Assembly (NCBI GenBank): GCA_900708905.1 | Contig: CAADRB010000051.1 | Span: 292,301 to 356,300, forward strand | Direction of reading: 5' to 3' | DNA: 64,000 bases | From: Hymenolepis diminuta | Lineage: Eukaryota > Platyhelminthes > Cestoda > Cyclophyllidea > Hymenolepididae | In this document: piece after piece, positions 46,083 to 59,335 of the stretch | How the letters are laid out: every line of letters begins with the position of its first letter | Numbering within the stretch: position 1 is the first letter of the stretch | Notes under the pieces: generated by a model | What the model was told of the DNA's origin: nothing | Seen by the model: only the letters and a program-made list of their open reading frames with translations | Database searches by the model: none | Translations under genes and position numbers: made by a program

Positions 46083-49000
46083 CACTGTAACCAGTGAGCT
46101 GAAAATTTAGTATATTGGAGGGAAAAGCTCACAAAGTATTTTTCATATAACAAAAGAATCGATAAACTGCTTGAAAGGCAGAAAGATTAGTCAAGAGGGT
46201 ACAACCATGCAATGAAGGGAATAAGCAGGATAAATAATCAATACACGATTCACAATAGCAGATAACGTAGGTAAGGTATAAAAGCTACTATAGGTCTGTT
46301 TGATTGGTCTTTAAATAATCAATTTCAAAACTCAATAAAAGCGATCAGAGCTAAGAAAAGATGGACTACTGACCCGCCCTATCAATTCAACTGTTATCTG
46401 GTGACAAACTTATACATTTTGCAGAGATATATTATGTACATTCACGTGAATGAAGGGGCGTGCTTGAATTAGTCAGTCAAAACTATCATGCAGGGGATCA
46501 GAAGTAACTTTTCGTAAAGTTCTCCAAATGATTAAATTTTCAAGAACGTGCCAAGTTGTTTGAGTATACAAATAGCGTGCACTACATTTTTCACATACAT
46601 AAAAGCTAGTCAGTAATAGCACCCAATTTGCTGAAGGCTAGACTGAAGACTTCATTTCATCTGCTCTTTTATATTCCCTGGATGTATGTTGTATTACGTC
46701 TAATATTCTGCATTAAAAGCGTCCTGCAATTAAATAAATCAGTCTTTTTAAATAACTGCTTCGAAAACTCCCGCATACACAACTTGAGCCACCTTAGATA
46801 GACAAGCCTTGTAGTTGGCGCCTTACATCCAAGACACAGCAAGGCCTTCATGATAATTTTGCGTGTATACCGTCCTGGGAAAGCAAGTTGCCGCTACAAT
46901 GATGAGTCATCCCAACAGTTCCCCGCAGCCATGTCCTCATCTCAACCACCCTGCGCAAGTGAGGACGCATATCCTCGCCCGGCTGCATGTGAATGCACCA
47001 ATCAGGTGCAGAGTTGTGTCCTGATAGAGGTTAATCGCTCGTCCATGTATGTGTGTGTGGTAATAGGGATAGTGGGGATGGAGAAGTAAGGCGGACTTAA
47101 TCTGACGGGCCTAGACGGGTTGATAAAACTTCTATCTGCTTAGTCAGAGGAACTTAAATGTGTCCCACGCATATGTACGGCACAAATGACAATTAATTTA
47201 AATATTTCTAAATTATTTGATCTTGAAAGTGAGGTATGAATCAGGGACGGGGTTAAGTAGATTTGGACATTGGAGATAGACTGAAAAAGTTGGAGGATTA
47301 AGCATTTATTACCTTCAATTCCTTGTATTAAGAACTTGTTTTCCTATCCCACGTGTCTTTAATGTTCTAAATAGTTAAATTAATCAATTTCCCTCTAATA
47401 TAAGTTATGCCGAGGATGGCATAGGTAAACGTTCCAATAAAGAATATTTGGACAATTTATTGACTGGAATAATGAATTCAAACATCTGCAATGGTGGGAG
47501 GACGGATGTCATTACCAATGTTCCCTTTATAGAGTCGTTGTTGTGCGACTGATTCCTCTTAAATACATAAGACTATATTGACGTTCTTCTAACCTTTCAT
47601 ATTAAACAATTTCCCGGACAAAACATCTACGAGGCTCGCACCCATTTTTTTGATTTTCTGGAAAATATGCCATCTTGTGCAACTAGGTCAATTGCGATAT
47701 AATCATATATTTCCCTTTTGTGAATGTTAATTTTATTCAGGTCACAAAATTCGGGTCATCACGTGACTGACATACCATTTTCAGTCCTAGCTGTTCCCAG
47801 GACGATTATTCCCATTTGAATAGAATGACTGAGTTTTTCGCTTCCAGAGAGAATAATAACGAAAGCGTTGATACTTTACACATATTTAGACACTCCTGTA
47901 CAGGTTGAAATACATGTATTAAGACTAAAAGGCTTAGAGATAATACTTAGAGATATGCTTAGATTATATCTAAGTATATTGTACCAATAACGACTTCTTA
48001 GGCAAACGAAATACAATTGACCAGGGGGAAAGTTAATTATGCTCATGTCGCCGTCTTTCAAAGGCAGTATACCATGTGGCCAGACACCAACGGTCTGGTC
48101 ACCATTACTCTCATTTCTGATTTTGGCAAATGTGGAAAATCGGGCAAAAATAGCTAAAAAAAGATATGAGTGAATGAATATTTTGGATCACTGCTTTTAT
48201 AAAGTACTCCACCATTCACGAAATTCTAGACACATATGCAATCCTTCTAGGTCTTAATGTTGGTCGCTTTGAGAATAACCGTGGAAACTCTTATATCAAA
48301 TGGCTTTGCTCTAGCCAATTTATTGTCCAATATCTAGTTCAGTGACTGCCTTCCCTTCGCCAGTATTATTAGGGCGTAAACAAGTACTTGATTATCACTG
48401 TCTAGACGGACTACGGGTTGTCAGCTGTTTTATAATGTGGACCTAGAAAATCCGTAATTTTTAACCAGATTACTTGTAGGGAGTGCGAGCAAGGTGTCCT
48501 GGAATGTTAGATAGAGATAATTACGCTTATGCTAATCAACCTAGTAAATTAGAAACGTACAATACGTAATAAATATGCTAACGTATTGGACAAAAAGTAT
48601 TCTGCTTCAGGCATTAATCTTGTCCATGACACTGTAAACAAATTTACAGGTTGTAATAACGAGATAGCATTTGAACAAGCAAAATAGTCCAATAAAGAAT
48701 GAAACTAGGGAAGGGGAGGGGGTCGAGAATGTAATTAAATCGGATGTATAGTATCCCACTTTTTAAGTTTTGAAATCATTGGCTTACTCACCTTCTCAGT
48801 AAGTGTATGATTCATCTCTTAATATCTAAATGTTCCTTCATTTGAGATTCGAGTGGGCTCATCCAGGGTTCATTGGGCAGTCGATTTATTTGAGTGGTTA
48901 GTCACTCCACTGTTTTAAAATTTATTATCTTCTTACAGCTATTACCATGAGGCTGAGAGTAACAAAGACAAATTTAAAGCAGCAGAGCTTTATTATGATC

Positions 49001-50510
49001 GAAATCGTTTCCACTTTTGTAATTATATTGAAATGAATTTTGAATTATAAATGGTTCACAATTCAAGTTCCAGTAAAGACAGGATCATCTGTTATTTGTT
49101 TCTTTAATGGAAGCCCAAGTTATGAAATAATATTTCAAATCTTAATCCTAATATTGCTGATTTCATTAAAACCGATTCTCATATCTGCCCGTATTCGCGT
49201 TAATTAGTATTCAATTAATTTATCATATGATTTTGAATGCATTATTTGATCAATAATGTGCAATAAAACATTTTGTATGTGTAATAGGACTTTTAATACA
49301 TCTGTGGAGTGTACAACGCTGCCAAGACTGGCCAGAGGGATTTCGGAGGCGCTTGAACATTCTGCAAAGTGTTCGCCAGCTACTGATTTCGAATCAATCA
49401 AGCGCTGACGTGCGTGATGAGCCCTCCCAACCAATTATCGATCAATATTCGTACAGCTTAGCGTTGAATGTATTCAGTTACTATGCCTTTTGTAGTAAAC
49501 TCTCTACACACGGTACAATCTGTGTTCTCGCTAATTTGGACAAATTTTGGGGACAGTTTATTAATAGAGGACTGCTTGAGGCTAGTTGTCCTTCTCTGCA
49601 GCTAATTGGACATCTAAAGAGGATCACTAAGGTTCAGCCGAGAGTTCATTTGTGTAACATCCGCTATATATCTAAACCAAAGTGAAGTGAGGCATTTCAA
49701 AAGAATTCGTTTAAGTTCACATAGAATGCTTATGTCACCAAAGGCCCTTTCTAACAGATTTCTTTCCCGGTGTTGTTATTACTCATGACAGCATTGTGCA
49801 GGCATCAGTGTTATACCCTAATGATGGATGAAATTAAGCATAAAATTATTTCCTGATAAAATTTACTTTATTTAAACTGGAAAATCATCAAATTGTTCAG
49901 TATTTTCTTTCTGAGCCATGCCTTAGTGTTTTAAATGGCACTGTTCAGGACTGAACTCCTGGGTTTTTGGGTAAGCCCATGTTTGCAATATTCAAAGTTT
50001 ATTTATCAGTTGATTGGTTATCTAAACAAGCTAGGTACACTTACCCTTTCTAACAGATAAGCAACAGTGCTCACTAGAGTTCATTATAAAATCAGCTCGG
50101 CTTATGCACCACGGTCATAATAGAATCTTCACTTAATCATTTCAGTTTACGCTTTGCAATCAACAGTTGTATTATACTTACCATCGTCATCTTGATACCT
50201 TCGCAACTTTTCTGAATAGTTCTGAAAGTATTTTCATAAAACAGATAACAACAAAGTGGAATGAAGTGAATTCCTTTGAGAAATCCCACAGCCAAGTTTC
50301 AACTAAAAGGCCTTTAACCTTGTGTTGCTATGAGAAGTCTTCCCAGCTGACATAATCTAAAACTTCTTTTGAGTTATGAGATTCGAAGGAGAACAAAAAA
50401 GAAATCTTTTGAATAAAGGGGATAGTTGTGATCCGAGAAAAATTAAACTGACAATTTATTATTAATTATCGACAAAATTTGCATATTTGTTAAAATTTGA
50501 TCAATTTCAG
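46083..50510. other. Gene-poor spacer
   Basis: A short block with more even base composition at 46850-47050 carries a 79-codon frame that I cannot support. A frame at 49274-49393 after GTGTAATAG (SVECTTLPRLARGISEALEH) and the 110-codon frame at 49353 are possible but weak. Contains R3 copy 2. Confidence 0.4.
48655..48790 (-). repeat. Repeat family R3, copy 2, inverted
   Basis: The minus strand reads 'ccctccccttccctagtttc', then 'attctttattggactatttt' and 'gttattac', colinear with the 29.8-kb copy. Confidence 0.55.
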
Positions 50511-50749
50511 CGTCGTTGCCTTGGGGTAACTTTGGAGTAAAAGCCTATCTTTATGGTAACAACGTGTTATTATTGAGTTCTGGCTTTTGTAGGCTAGTTG
50601 GCAACAGAAATTCACAAAAAATCATGGTTAAGGAAGTCCTTGATTTGACCGAGCAGTCATGGCTAAAACAACCAGCAACATCAGTTCTTGTCTTTACAAG
50701 CGTAAACCCCTATCTTGAAAGAATTAGAGCAGAAACGATGAAGTACTAG
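50511..50749 (+). CDS. Possible terminal exon with a kelch-like strand pattern
   Basis: After TCAATTTCAG a 79-codon frame runs to a TAG: LPWGNFGVKAYLYGNNVLLL, SSGFCRLVG, MVKEVLDLTEQSWLKQP and SVNPYLERIRAETMKY. The order hydrophobic strand, S-S-G, then V-x-E-V-x-D-L-T-x-x-x-W recalls one kelch blade, but the diagnostic Gly-Gly is absent. An upstream frame (50126-50355, after ATTTCAG) includes TTKWNEV of similar type. No full gene could be built. Confidence 0.28.
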
Positions 50750-52269
50750 GCTATCAATTGTATGAGAGTGCTGGCGGAAGAGAAAGCGATGCTCATACTC
50801 CATCGACAGGACCAATTTTCCTCGGTCGCAATGATCAACAAATACTTCCAGCGCCAAGTTCCGATTGTTCGAAATTTTAAAAAGACAAGGGCAGTTGGGA
50901 TGCCACATATGTTGACGTCATTTTCAAGTATTTGAACTAATTCCCATCGGATGATTATGGGTTGCTATTCGATAACTCGTACCTATATCCTTGAACTTCC
51001 ATAATATCGTAAGCAAAATCGAAAAAAATGCTACCTTTAAATACTATTTTTCTAATTTCAGGGAGAAATAGCGGGGACGCTGCTTATCAGTTAATGACCT
51101 TGTAATTCAAAATATCAGGACTGTTTGGCAATCCCGAAAGACGTTAATTGCTCTAAGCGACTAACTGCAGTTTTGAAAGTTTCACCTCCACCTTTCCAAA
51201 ATGAAACTAGAGCCCAACTCATTTTTATTTGCACAATTTTACTAATCTAAATCTGACTCATAAGAGTTAATTAGAATTTGACAAGTGGAGTCAGTGCTCA
51301 AGATATTATCATCACCAATCAGATGGGGTGTATTTACGTAGGGAATGGGCATGCATTTGTTAATATTTATTCTGATGATCCAAGTTTTATTAGAAAATTC
51401 ATTGCTTGTAGATAAAGAGGAAGGCGGTGAAACTAATCACACATCGTCACTTCCGTCATCGTTTTCACTAATTAGGGTCTAGACGGTTCGATAAAATCAA
51501 GACGATCGCAAATCAAGTCTTCTGATTAAGGCAAGTGGTCTGCATACTATAGCGAGTCTTTCTGTTAACTTGAAGCACTTTAATTTTCCCACTTATTTAA
51601 ATGATTAATTCTCTAAACAAACGATTTAAACAAACATTCACGTCTTTAAATTAAAATGTGCAGATCAACTCATTAGTTGCTCATCATCTATAACGACAAT
51701 TAAAATCAGCTACAAGATACCGGCGATAAATTTCAAAATTTGATTAGATTAATCTCCAGTATTTATCATAAAGTAAAATTAGCTAAAATTAAGAGATATT
51801 TAATAATTTATTTGCTGCTCTACACACCAATCTTATTTAAATGATAAGATCATGTTGTTTGAGGATAATAATAGTAATAATATAGTAATAAACAAGGAGT
51901 GCCTAACTCGACAAATTTCGGTTGAAAAGTGAAAGGAAGAAATGGAAAAGTAGTATGAACGGATTCAAATGCTCAGTCTCCAGATGCATTGAGTCATACA
52001 AGCTACCAGAGCGGTTAAATCGCCATTTATTAGAATGGAATCTCTAACCTCAGTATTAAATAAAATGCTTGTCTGTCTGTTCAGTACCCTTCTTTGTAAG
52101 GCTACAACTAGTCAGACCCCAGAAATAAGAAGGGAGGAGACTTGTGGCTCAAACGATGTTTTTCTATACTAATAAAACGAATTTAATTTTAGCAATAAGT
52201 CCATCTATTTAAAGATCGTGTCGAATAAACGTCTTCTACAAAAATATGCGTAATTTACAAATTGTAGTA

Positions 52270-52412
52270 GATTGGAGGGAGAGTGGTCTATGATATCCTA
52301 AAAAAATTTTATTTCGATATTCCTTTCCACTTTTGAATTGCAATGTTTAGTTCTGAAGTTCTTATTTGACAAAATATTTCCTCTTCGCTTCATAGAACTG
52401 ACCTAATTTTGG
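52270..52412 (-). repeat. Interspersed repeat family R1, copy 4, inverted
   Basis: Read on the minus strand it gives 'gaagcgaagaggaaatattt', 'cttcagaactaaacatt' and 'ggaaaggaatatcgaaat', matching copy 1 in order (its 'ggaaaagcatatcgaaat'). Confidence 0.55.
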
Positions 52413-54310
52413 AACAATAGTAGAAAACACATTCAGGAGCACAGAAATTACGACACACGTTCGTATCTGACGAAAACACTTTAAACTATGACCGTTCGAA
52501 TGGTGGTTATCACTACTCACTCAATTCATATAACTTTAAAAGAATTCCATATGTAAAATAGAATACGTGGTAAATGATTGGCTGTCTGGTTAGTTAATAA
52601 TTTCAACGATACTTGCTCCGATGATGATCTTACATTTCTCAATGAGAACAATGAGAACCCAGTAATCGATAATTCAGTGCTCGAGGAATGAATTTCGATT
52701 TGATGTACCTTAAATAACCTATTTGGGTTTCTTAATTTTGTGCCTTAAAGACTGATAAAATTACTGATTCCACGAAATTAGCAAAAATGGACTATATTTT
52801 CATCAATCTTAAATGAATAGTAAACAAGTGAAAATTCTGTACTCCACAAACTGCACTTCTTTACTCTCTCCCTAAAATTGAACACTTAATGCTTTGCATC
52901 CACTAGCCCGACCAGTATAATGTGAAATAATTTTGTAAATAAAAGGAGAGAGATGGTTCTTTCATTACCATATCATTGAGGGTGGCCAATTTTCATTGCA
53001 GTCAATTTATATGACTAATCTTCTCTCTTGGAAGACGAAAAGGGGGATGAATCCACGCTCTTTTGGAGACATCTGTCGCTGATCATAATGTTAACTGACG
53101 TTTAATATTTTGGTTCACAAACTTTCCAAAGTTGTCTCTCTCTTGATAAGGAAGGCCAGATGTTACTTTGACTGTTAAATTAAATGTTTTCATTATTCGA
53201 CGGGGAGGTAATTGTTTTTATTATGACTAATCTAATTCTGTACAGACAGAGTTTTGACAAAGTAGCTGTATTTCCGTGACAGAATTTGGTCTCTCATGAG
53301 TCATTTACATGAATAAATAATAGCCTTTCTAAGTGGAATATGCTTTAACGGGAGAGAGCATTAGATTGAAGTAACGGAGTAGAGAATGGCAACGTTGTTC
53401 CAAAGCGGAGGTCCCTTTGTGGGAAAACTAATTACCTGTGGTTAAAACATAGACGAGAGTCGATGATGTAGCTAGTTTTCTACCACTTCAGATATCAAAA
53501 TCTTCGATGAAAATTTGGTGATTTATATGACCGAATGCACAGAATAATAGCGGTTAACAGAGAATTGAGAGAGTGTGGTTCCTCACTCACGAGCCCTCTT
53601 TACTACCAGGGATGACTTAAATGGTATCAAAACATGTTTCAAATGGGCCTATGGTACACTGGAATAGTCAAGAAAACAACTGATATTAGCAGTTAGATTG
53701 GTGAGCAGCAGCTTTTCCAAATCAGGGTTTATGAGGATAACTTTTCCGTTTCCGTCTGTTTGAAGTTACTTATATCGACTTTGATGTATATTTAAACTCA
53801 CATTTGGAAACATGGTCATTGACCTTGAGATGGTCCGTGTATCACCTTAAATATTAATTCGTAAAGTATTGGAGATGATGCGCAATGGCCTTGAAGGTCC
53901 CAGAGAAAACGCGCCTTGACTAGATTTTAGTATAACGTCTATTCCAACTAAAGAAAGACCAGCAAGATACATATAATGAAAAGAGAAAGTCGGACATCCT
54001 CAGGTAGCAGTATTTCAAATAGGATTTATCATGTGGCTAAACACTTAATGGTAAATCGCCATACAAATATCATAGGCACAGTGTTTATGCTTTGTCTCAG
54101 GATGGTCAAATCGCACAGGTCTTCTCTAAGTCGCCCACCTGCTCAATTAATACGTAGATGCACCCCCCTCCTGACGGTTAGACAGCAGTTCGGGGCAAAA
54201 AAACTGTTATCGGTCAAGCGGGATTTTGATCTCCAAATTTTAACAATATGAAGATGAGTTATATTTACATACGTAGTCTTTGTTACTTAGGCGGTGTATG
54301 TTAGCCATAA

Positions 54311-54595
54311 AGCACGTTAGAAGTTGGCCCACAACCCGCTAGTCAAACGGAATTACATGCCTCCACGCAGAATGTACCAATGGAAAAGTCTAACTGGGAG
54401 CTCAGTGCGACCATTGGCTAGATCAGTTCATAAGGTTACGAAAATGAGATCGCTCTTGAGAGGCAGGTCCGTGGTTATGAAGGCTGGAGTTTTAGTATCG
54501 ACGCAGTAGCCAGGATTTCTTCTTCAAATGCGAACAAAATGTTAGTGACCTCTCTCATTGTTCATAAAACGATGCACGAGGAAATGATCGTGTAA
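54311..54595 (+). CDS. Possible two-exon coding remnant with a 30-nt intron
   Basis: One frame reads STLEVGPQPASQTELHASTQ, NVPMEKSNWELS, meets TAG and TAA, then continues ENEIALERQVRGYEGWSFSI, DAVARISSSNANKM to a TAA. Removing GTGCGA...CATAAG (54405-54434, 30 nt) would excise both stops in frame, comparable to the 33- and 35-nt introns of the Lgl gene. Otherwise it is a decayed sequence. No family recognised. Confidence 0.22.
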
Positions 54596-56274
54596 TTCTA
54601 AAATTTTGTCAATAAATTGGGATAATTTTCCAGAAACCTATTAATTAACGATCGAAGTTGACTCGATCAGTCCTTCATTGTGTTTCCATCGGATATTAAT
54701 TCCGAACATCGTCATAAAAGATGAAGAATGATATGCGAGGATGGGTTACAAATGATTAACTCGAGATCAATAATTTCTAGATCGGGTTTTAAATAAATTT
54801 TATTCGATGCAGGAAATTCAGCCAACTGACAGGACAAATCTGTGCAAGACTTTCCAAAGTAATATGCTCCAAATAAATGCTGTTTTAGACAGAAGACGAA
54901 GTAATTGTCACCTGTTCTGATCAGAATATAGGTTAATCATTGAGTCATTGAAATAAGCATTAGAACAGCTGTATCAGTTATTCAAATCATTTGATCAATA
55001 CTCAATTCAAAAAGTCCTTACTGCTACACAGAAATATTAAAAATGTGTTATAAAGATAACTTTATAAACGAAATAATAGTTACAGATTGTAGCGAAGTGA
55101 ATTCGGTGAAAATCAAACAGTTATTTCGACCTTAAAATAACATTATTTTTTCTGCCTGCAATTTAAGCAATTAACTCCGGCCATACACAGGGCTCTTATG
55201 TTGTATGACGCATGTCCACGGGCGAATTAGCACGCCTTAGCCCAGCGCGAAGCTTCTTTTGGCAACATTTGATTGGTTGGCCTTGGACCAATTACGGTCT
55301 GATTACATTGATTGATTGGGTTCCCGTTTTCCTATTGGTGGCCTTGTGTTTACGTTGCTTGATTTCTTCCAAGGGGATTGGGAGAATACGCCCTTAGCGA
55401 GTAATATCTTAGCGAGCGTCAAGGCAAAGGATAAATAAATAAGCTGACTTCTGGAACCTTATATGGACCCAAAATGAAACTTTAGGCATTAAGAGATGTA
55501 ATTTAAAATAAAGATCGGATAGTGGTCTATTCCACAACAGTGCAAAAGGTGATACAATTTGAAAATGTGCAATTACCCTCTTTTTATATATTAATACACT
55601 TAGAGTCTACTAGAAATATCTACTGTAATCTTGTTTCCTACTTGTTTTTAACCATTGTCTTAAATCTGTTATTCACCATTTTACGTAAATTCTAACTTTT
55701 TTCTAAGCAGTTTCCCTTATGATTCACTCCCTGTTCTTTATCTATTTTTTTCCTGCTAACACCTGCTTATTGAACTTCACTACACTAACTATTCACAATT
55801 TTAAGCTTGTTGATTAGAAGCTTATGCATTTTCACCGTTCTGTCTCATTGTGAATATTCTGCCGACGTCATGGTCTCCTTCGCGTCTTGAGAATTTCGTA
55901 ATGCTGAAGGTGCAGTTTCCACCATTCTACCTTGACATTTTCCAAGCTAAAGGTTCTCATTATAATATGCTTTCATATAGAGCATTTAGAATGCTTTCAC
56001 AGGGAAAAATGAGCTATCAACAATACTTTCTTGTCGTTTTAAGAAATTAAAAATGGAATAAATAATCTAAAAGACCATAGAAAAGACAAAAGTGGAATTA
56101 TTTGAAGCCAAATTACACTAATTTAATTAAGACACAACTACATCACAATCTTAGAGAAATACCACACACTGAAATCAGAAATACAATACATTAAATTAAT
56201 ATTTTGATCTAATTCGAGTGAACATGGCTTACGAGATTGTGCTAACTTGGAAGTTTCAGTTAATATCAACTCTG

Positions 56275-56545
56275 CTTTGCTATAACTGTGAGGTACAGAA
56301 TACCATTAAAAACATTTTATCTTCTCAACCATTGGAAGGTAAAATGAGACGGAGTGGCAAGATCGGCCACCGTGATCAATAAAGCCATCAAGAAGCTGCA
56401 CTTCAGGGGCTGAATGATAAAATTTGAATTTCCCAGTGTGAACTGCCCATTTAGTAAATAGTATGCAACCTGAATCCAAAATCAAACAGATATCTTTTAG
56501 ATATCTCCACCTTGTCATTTGTTGAACTTTTTGCTGACCAGTTGC
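56275..56545 (+). repeat. Interspersed repeat family R2, copy 2
   Basis: Same orientation as copy 1: 'gtgaactgcccatttagtaa', 'gcaacctgaatccaaaatc' and 'ccttgtcatttgttgaac'. The minus-strand 70-codon frame over it is not shared by copy 1 and is probably chance. Confidence 0.6.
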
Positions 56546-58702
56546 AGTTGTTTTCCATCACTAAAATAGTAAAAAAACTCAAAATAATATACATTCTTTC
56601 GGAGTGGAAATTTAGAGAGAAATTTAGAAGTTTAGATATTGACTTCAGAATAACTGAAATAGCAGTACTGCTTAGAATGAATAAAGTGTCATCTACATGT
56701 TTTAAATCGCTGCGTTTTATTAATTTTATTTATAAATTACTCCAATGAAATTCGTTCATTTCAGTCAAATTACAATTAAAAGATGGTCCTTTTATATGAG
56801 CACAACAACGACAAGTATTTGAAAACAATAAATTTCCAAATTTCAAGGAAGACTTTCTACTCTAGATCAGAGTGGTTACTTATCAGGAAGAGATGAACAA
56901 ATTAAATTGCGGATCAAGTGGTCAAGTGTCAGATCTGGGCAGAGGTGTGTTTTGGTCGAAAATATTTTCGCCCAGAGAAAACTACTGTCGGAATACAATG
57001 TGGATGTTGACAGGTTGACAAAAAATTTGCCCATTTTTTTCCCTTTCATGTAAACAGACAGATTTGATTTGTTGAATAACAAAATTTAATAAAGTTTGAA
57101 ATAATTCGATCTAGGTATTATATGATTATCAAACTACTGAAGCATAATTTGAAACTCCCTCCTAAAGTGCAAATGTGAGCATCTTATGGTAGATAAATCT
57201 CAAGCCAAAATCGTGTGGGGGATTTTCGAATCTTAAACTTTGAGATAGAATATATACGCTTCTGCTTTGATGGCTAAGGGAAAAAAAAATTTCGTTTCAG
57301 TATTATGAAAATGCTACAGGAGAGGGGAAATAATGCAGAAATCTATGAATTATAAGAACTGTGAGTTACGATTTTCCATTTTTTTTCAGTTAGGGATAAC
57401 TTTGCTTTATATCCCTCGAGTGACATGATATTTCAGTGTCCAAATCTCAGGATTTTTTATCCGTTCTCTTGGCGAAATTGTGCTCGTGGCGTTCAGAGCT
57501 TGTTGATCAGTTTATTAATTATAGAAAAATAAGAGCTAACATTTTTTTAACATTACAGATTTCAATATATTTGATTTAAGTGACCATAATGAACTGAGGA
57601 AAGTAATTGGGTATTGATGATTTTTAGACACTTTAAAAACACCTAAGTTAAACAAAAAATGAAATTCCTGCTCACCATAACATTTCTGAACAGGATTAAA
57701 TATGATCACAATATGGGTACAACACGTGGAGACCAACGCAGATTTGGTGGTTTAATTTCTCGAGTAATCCCAAATTAGTAACTCAACATCAATATTAAGC
57801 TAATAACTCTATTAATTCTTCCATTTATTCCACTATCAAAGCATAAAATGCCCGAGTCACGAGCCATTTTAAGGGAGGGCTAAAACGGCAAATCAATGAG
57901 ATTCTTATCATTTATGATGAGCTTAACTGTCCAAAGCTATTAAGGCATTGTTATGCGTTCTGCATTTACTACCACGAGATCAACCAATAGACGAGAAGGG
58001 TAGAAATTTAATTGCTCCGCTAGTTCCTTCCCGAGTAGAATAGCGATGCGTAATATACACATGTTGAACAAATGGAATGGAGTTAAAATCTGAATAAAAT
58101 GAAAAAATTTAACATTGAATTTCAAAAGGAAAATACATGAATGACATATAAAGTAAACAATCCTTGAGATTATGATTTTGATGCTGCTTAATCATCGGGT
58201 TTGTATACGGAATGGTGGTCTGAAATTAGGTTTATCTCTGGTGAAAAATTGGCATTTGTTTTTCTTTTTCCAATTATTTTCATTCATTAATTTCAGAGAA
58301 ACGACGAAGATTTGCTAAATGAAAGATGCAAAAATGTCAAGTGGATTTTGTCATTAATTTGCATAATAATTAAAAGTTTCCCATCTAAAGAAGGAAAGTT
58401 CTAAGATGAATTTCCCAGCAGGCCTATGAAACCCGCCATTTTAAGTAAAGCAAATAACTTTCTACTTACTAATATTCAGTAGCAATAATTTATAAATGGG
58501 ATCGATATGTATGGGTCATTGACTCAAATTAGAGAATGAAAAACTGCGCAGATGCTAATGCTACACACTAGCTTAATACTAATCCGGATTTGTCTACATC
58601 GTCAAAAGCAAGATTGAATGAGAAGATCGCCGGTATAAAATACCTGACCACCATTTATGGCAGTTGACCTTATATCAATTCTGGGCTTATACATTTTTCC
58701 AT

Positions 58703-58760
58703 GAGGGGTGTAGCTCACCGTATAATGTTCTAAGGTTCCGTAGTTCAATTTTCAAGCTTT
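58703..58760 (+). repeat. tRNA-Ala-like fragment (degenerate tRNA gene or SINE head)
   Basis: 'gaggggtgtagctcaccgta' resembles the acceptor and D arm of a tRNA-Ala. 'ggttccgtagttcaattttc' lies about 12 nt later. The arms do not fold cleanly, so this is not called as a tRNA gene. Confidence 0.3.
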
Positions 58761-59044
58761 GATCTCCTCGTTACACGTCCAGTTTATATTTGTAATGTTC
58801 AGAGCTTATAGACCAACTGATGATGCCACCATATTTCTTGTTTCCTCTTTAAGCTAAGAGAAAGTAGATGGGCTTAACAGTGCCTGCTGAATAATATCTA
58901 TTAAAATATCTCCCACACTGAGAGAACCACATATTTTAATTACTCCATTTGATTCGATTTAGTATGAATATATCTCCAAACGATATGTGTAATTAAGTGA
59001 CTCTTGAATGAATTTGGCTAGGGTTTAGTTTCCCCGATCAGCTA

Positions 59045-59335
59045 TATCTGGAACCATCCCACCGGTTTATACTATTCCTCATATGAGACTATATAAAGCC
59101 CTTTTACATCATATGCGCACACATACGCTTGTCATTCATTGGCTTCTACGCTTCCCTCTCATCTCCTTTGTTCCTCATCTCTCTCTTACTCTATTGAATC
59201 CTCATTGTGGTCTGGTCAATACACGTCGACCTACACGGCTCTTTGTGTTCTACTTTTAAAAGTGCAATTTGCTGTTGTTAGTTGTTACTCCAAATCCCGA
59301 CGTATTTACAAGAGAGAAAGATAAAATGCATTTTA
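59045..59335 (+). repeat. TATA-containing direct repeat, copy A
   Basis: Shares with copy B, in order: 'tctggaaccatccc', a TATA-like 'gactatataaagccctttta', 'ccctctcatctcctttgttc', 'ctcatctctctctta' and 'gttgttagttgttactccaa'. The pyrimidine-rich middle gives a 61-codon frame not preserved in copy B. Confidence 0.55.

Noticed and set aside
45785..46153. 122-codon frame on the minus strand
   Set aside because: It lies over a purine-rich + strand, so the minus strand is pyrimidine-rich and depleted of stops. The protein is mostly F/S/L with no domain.
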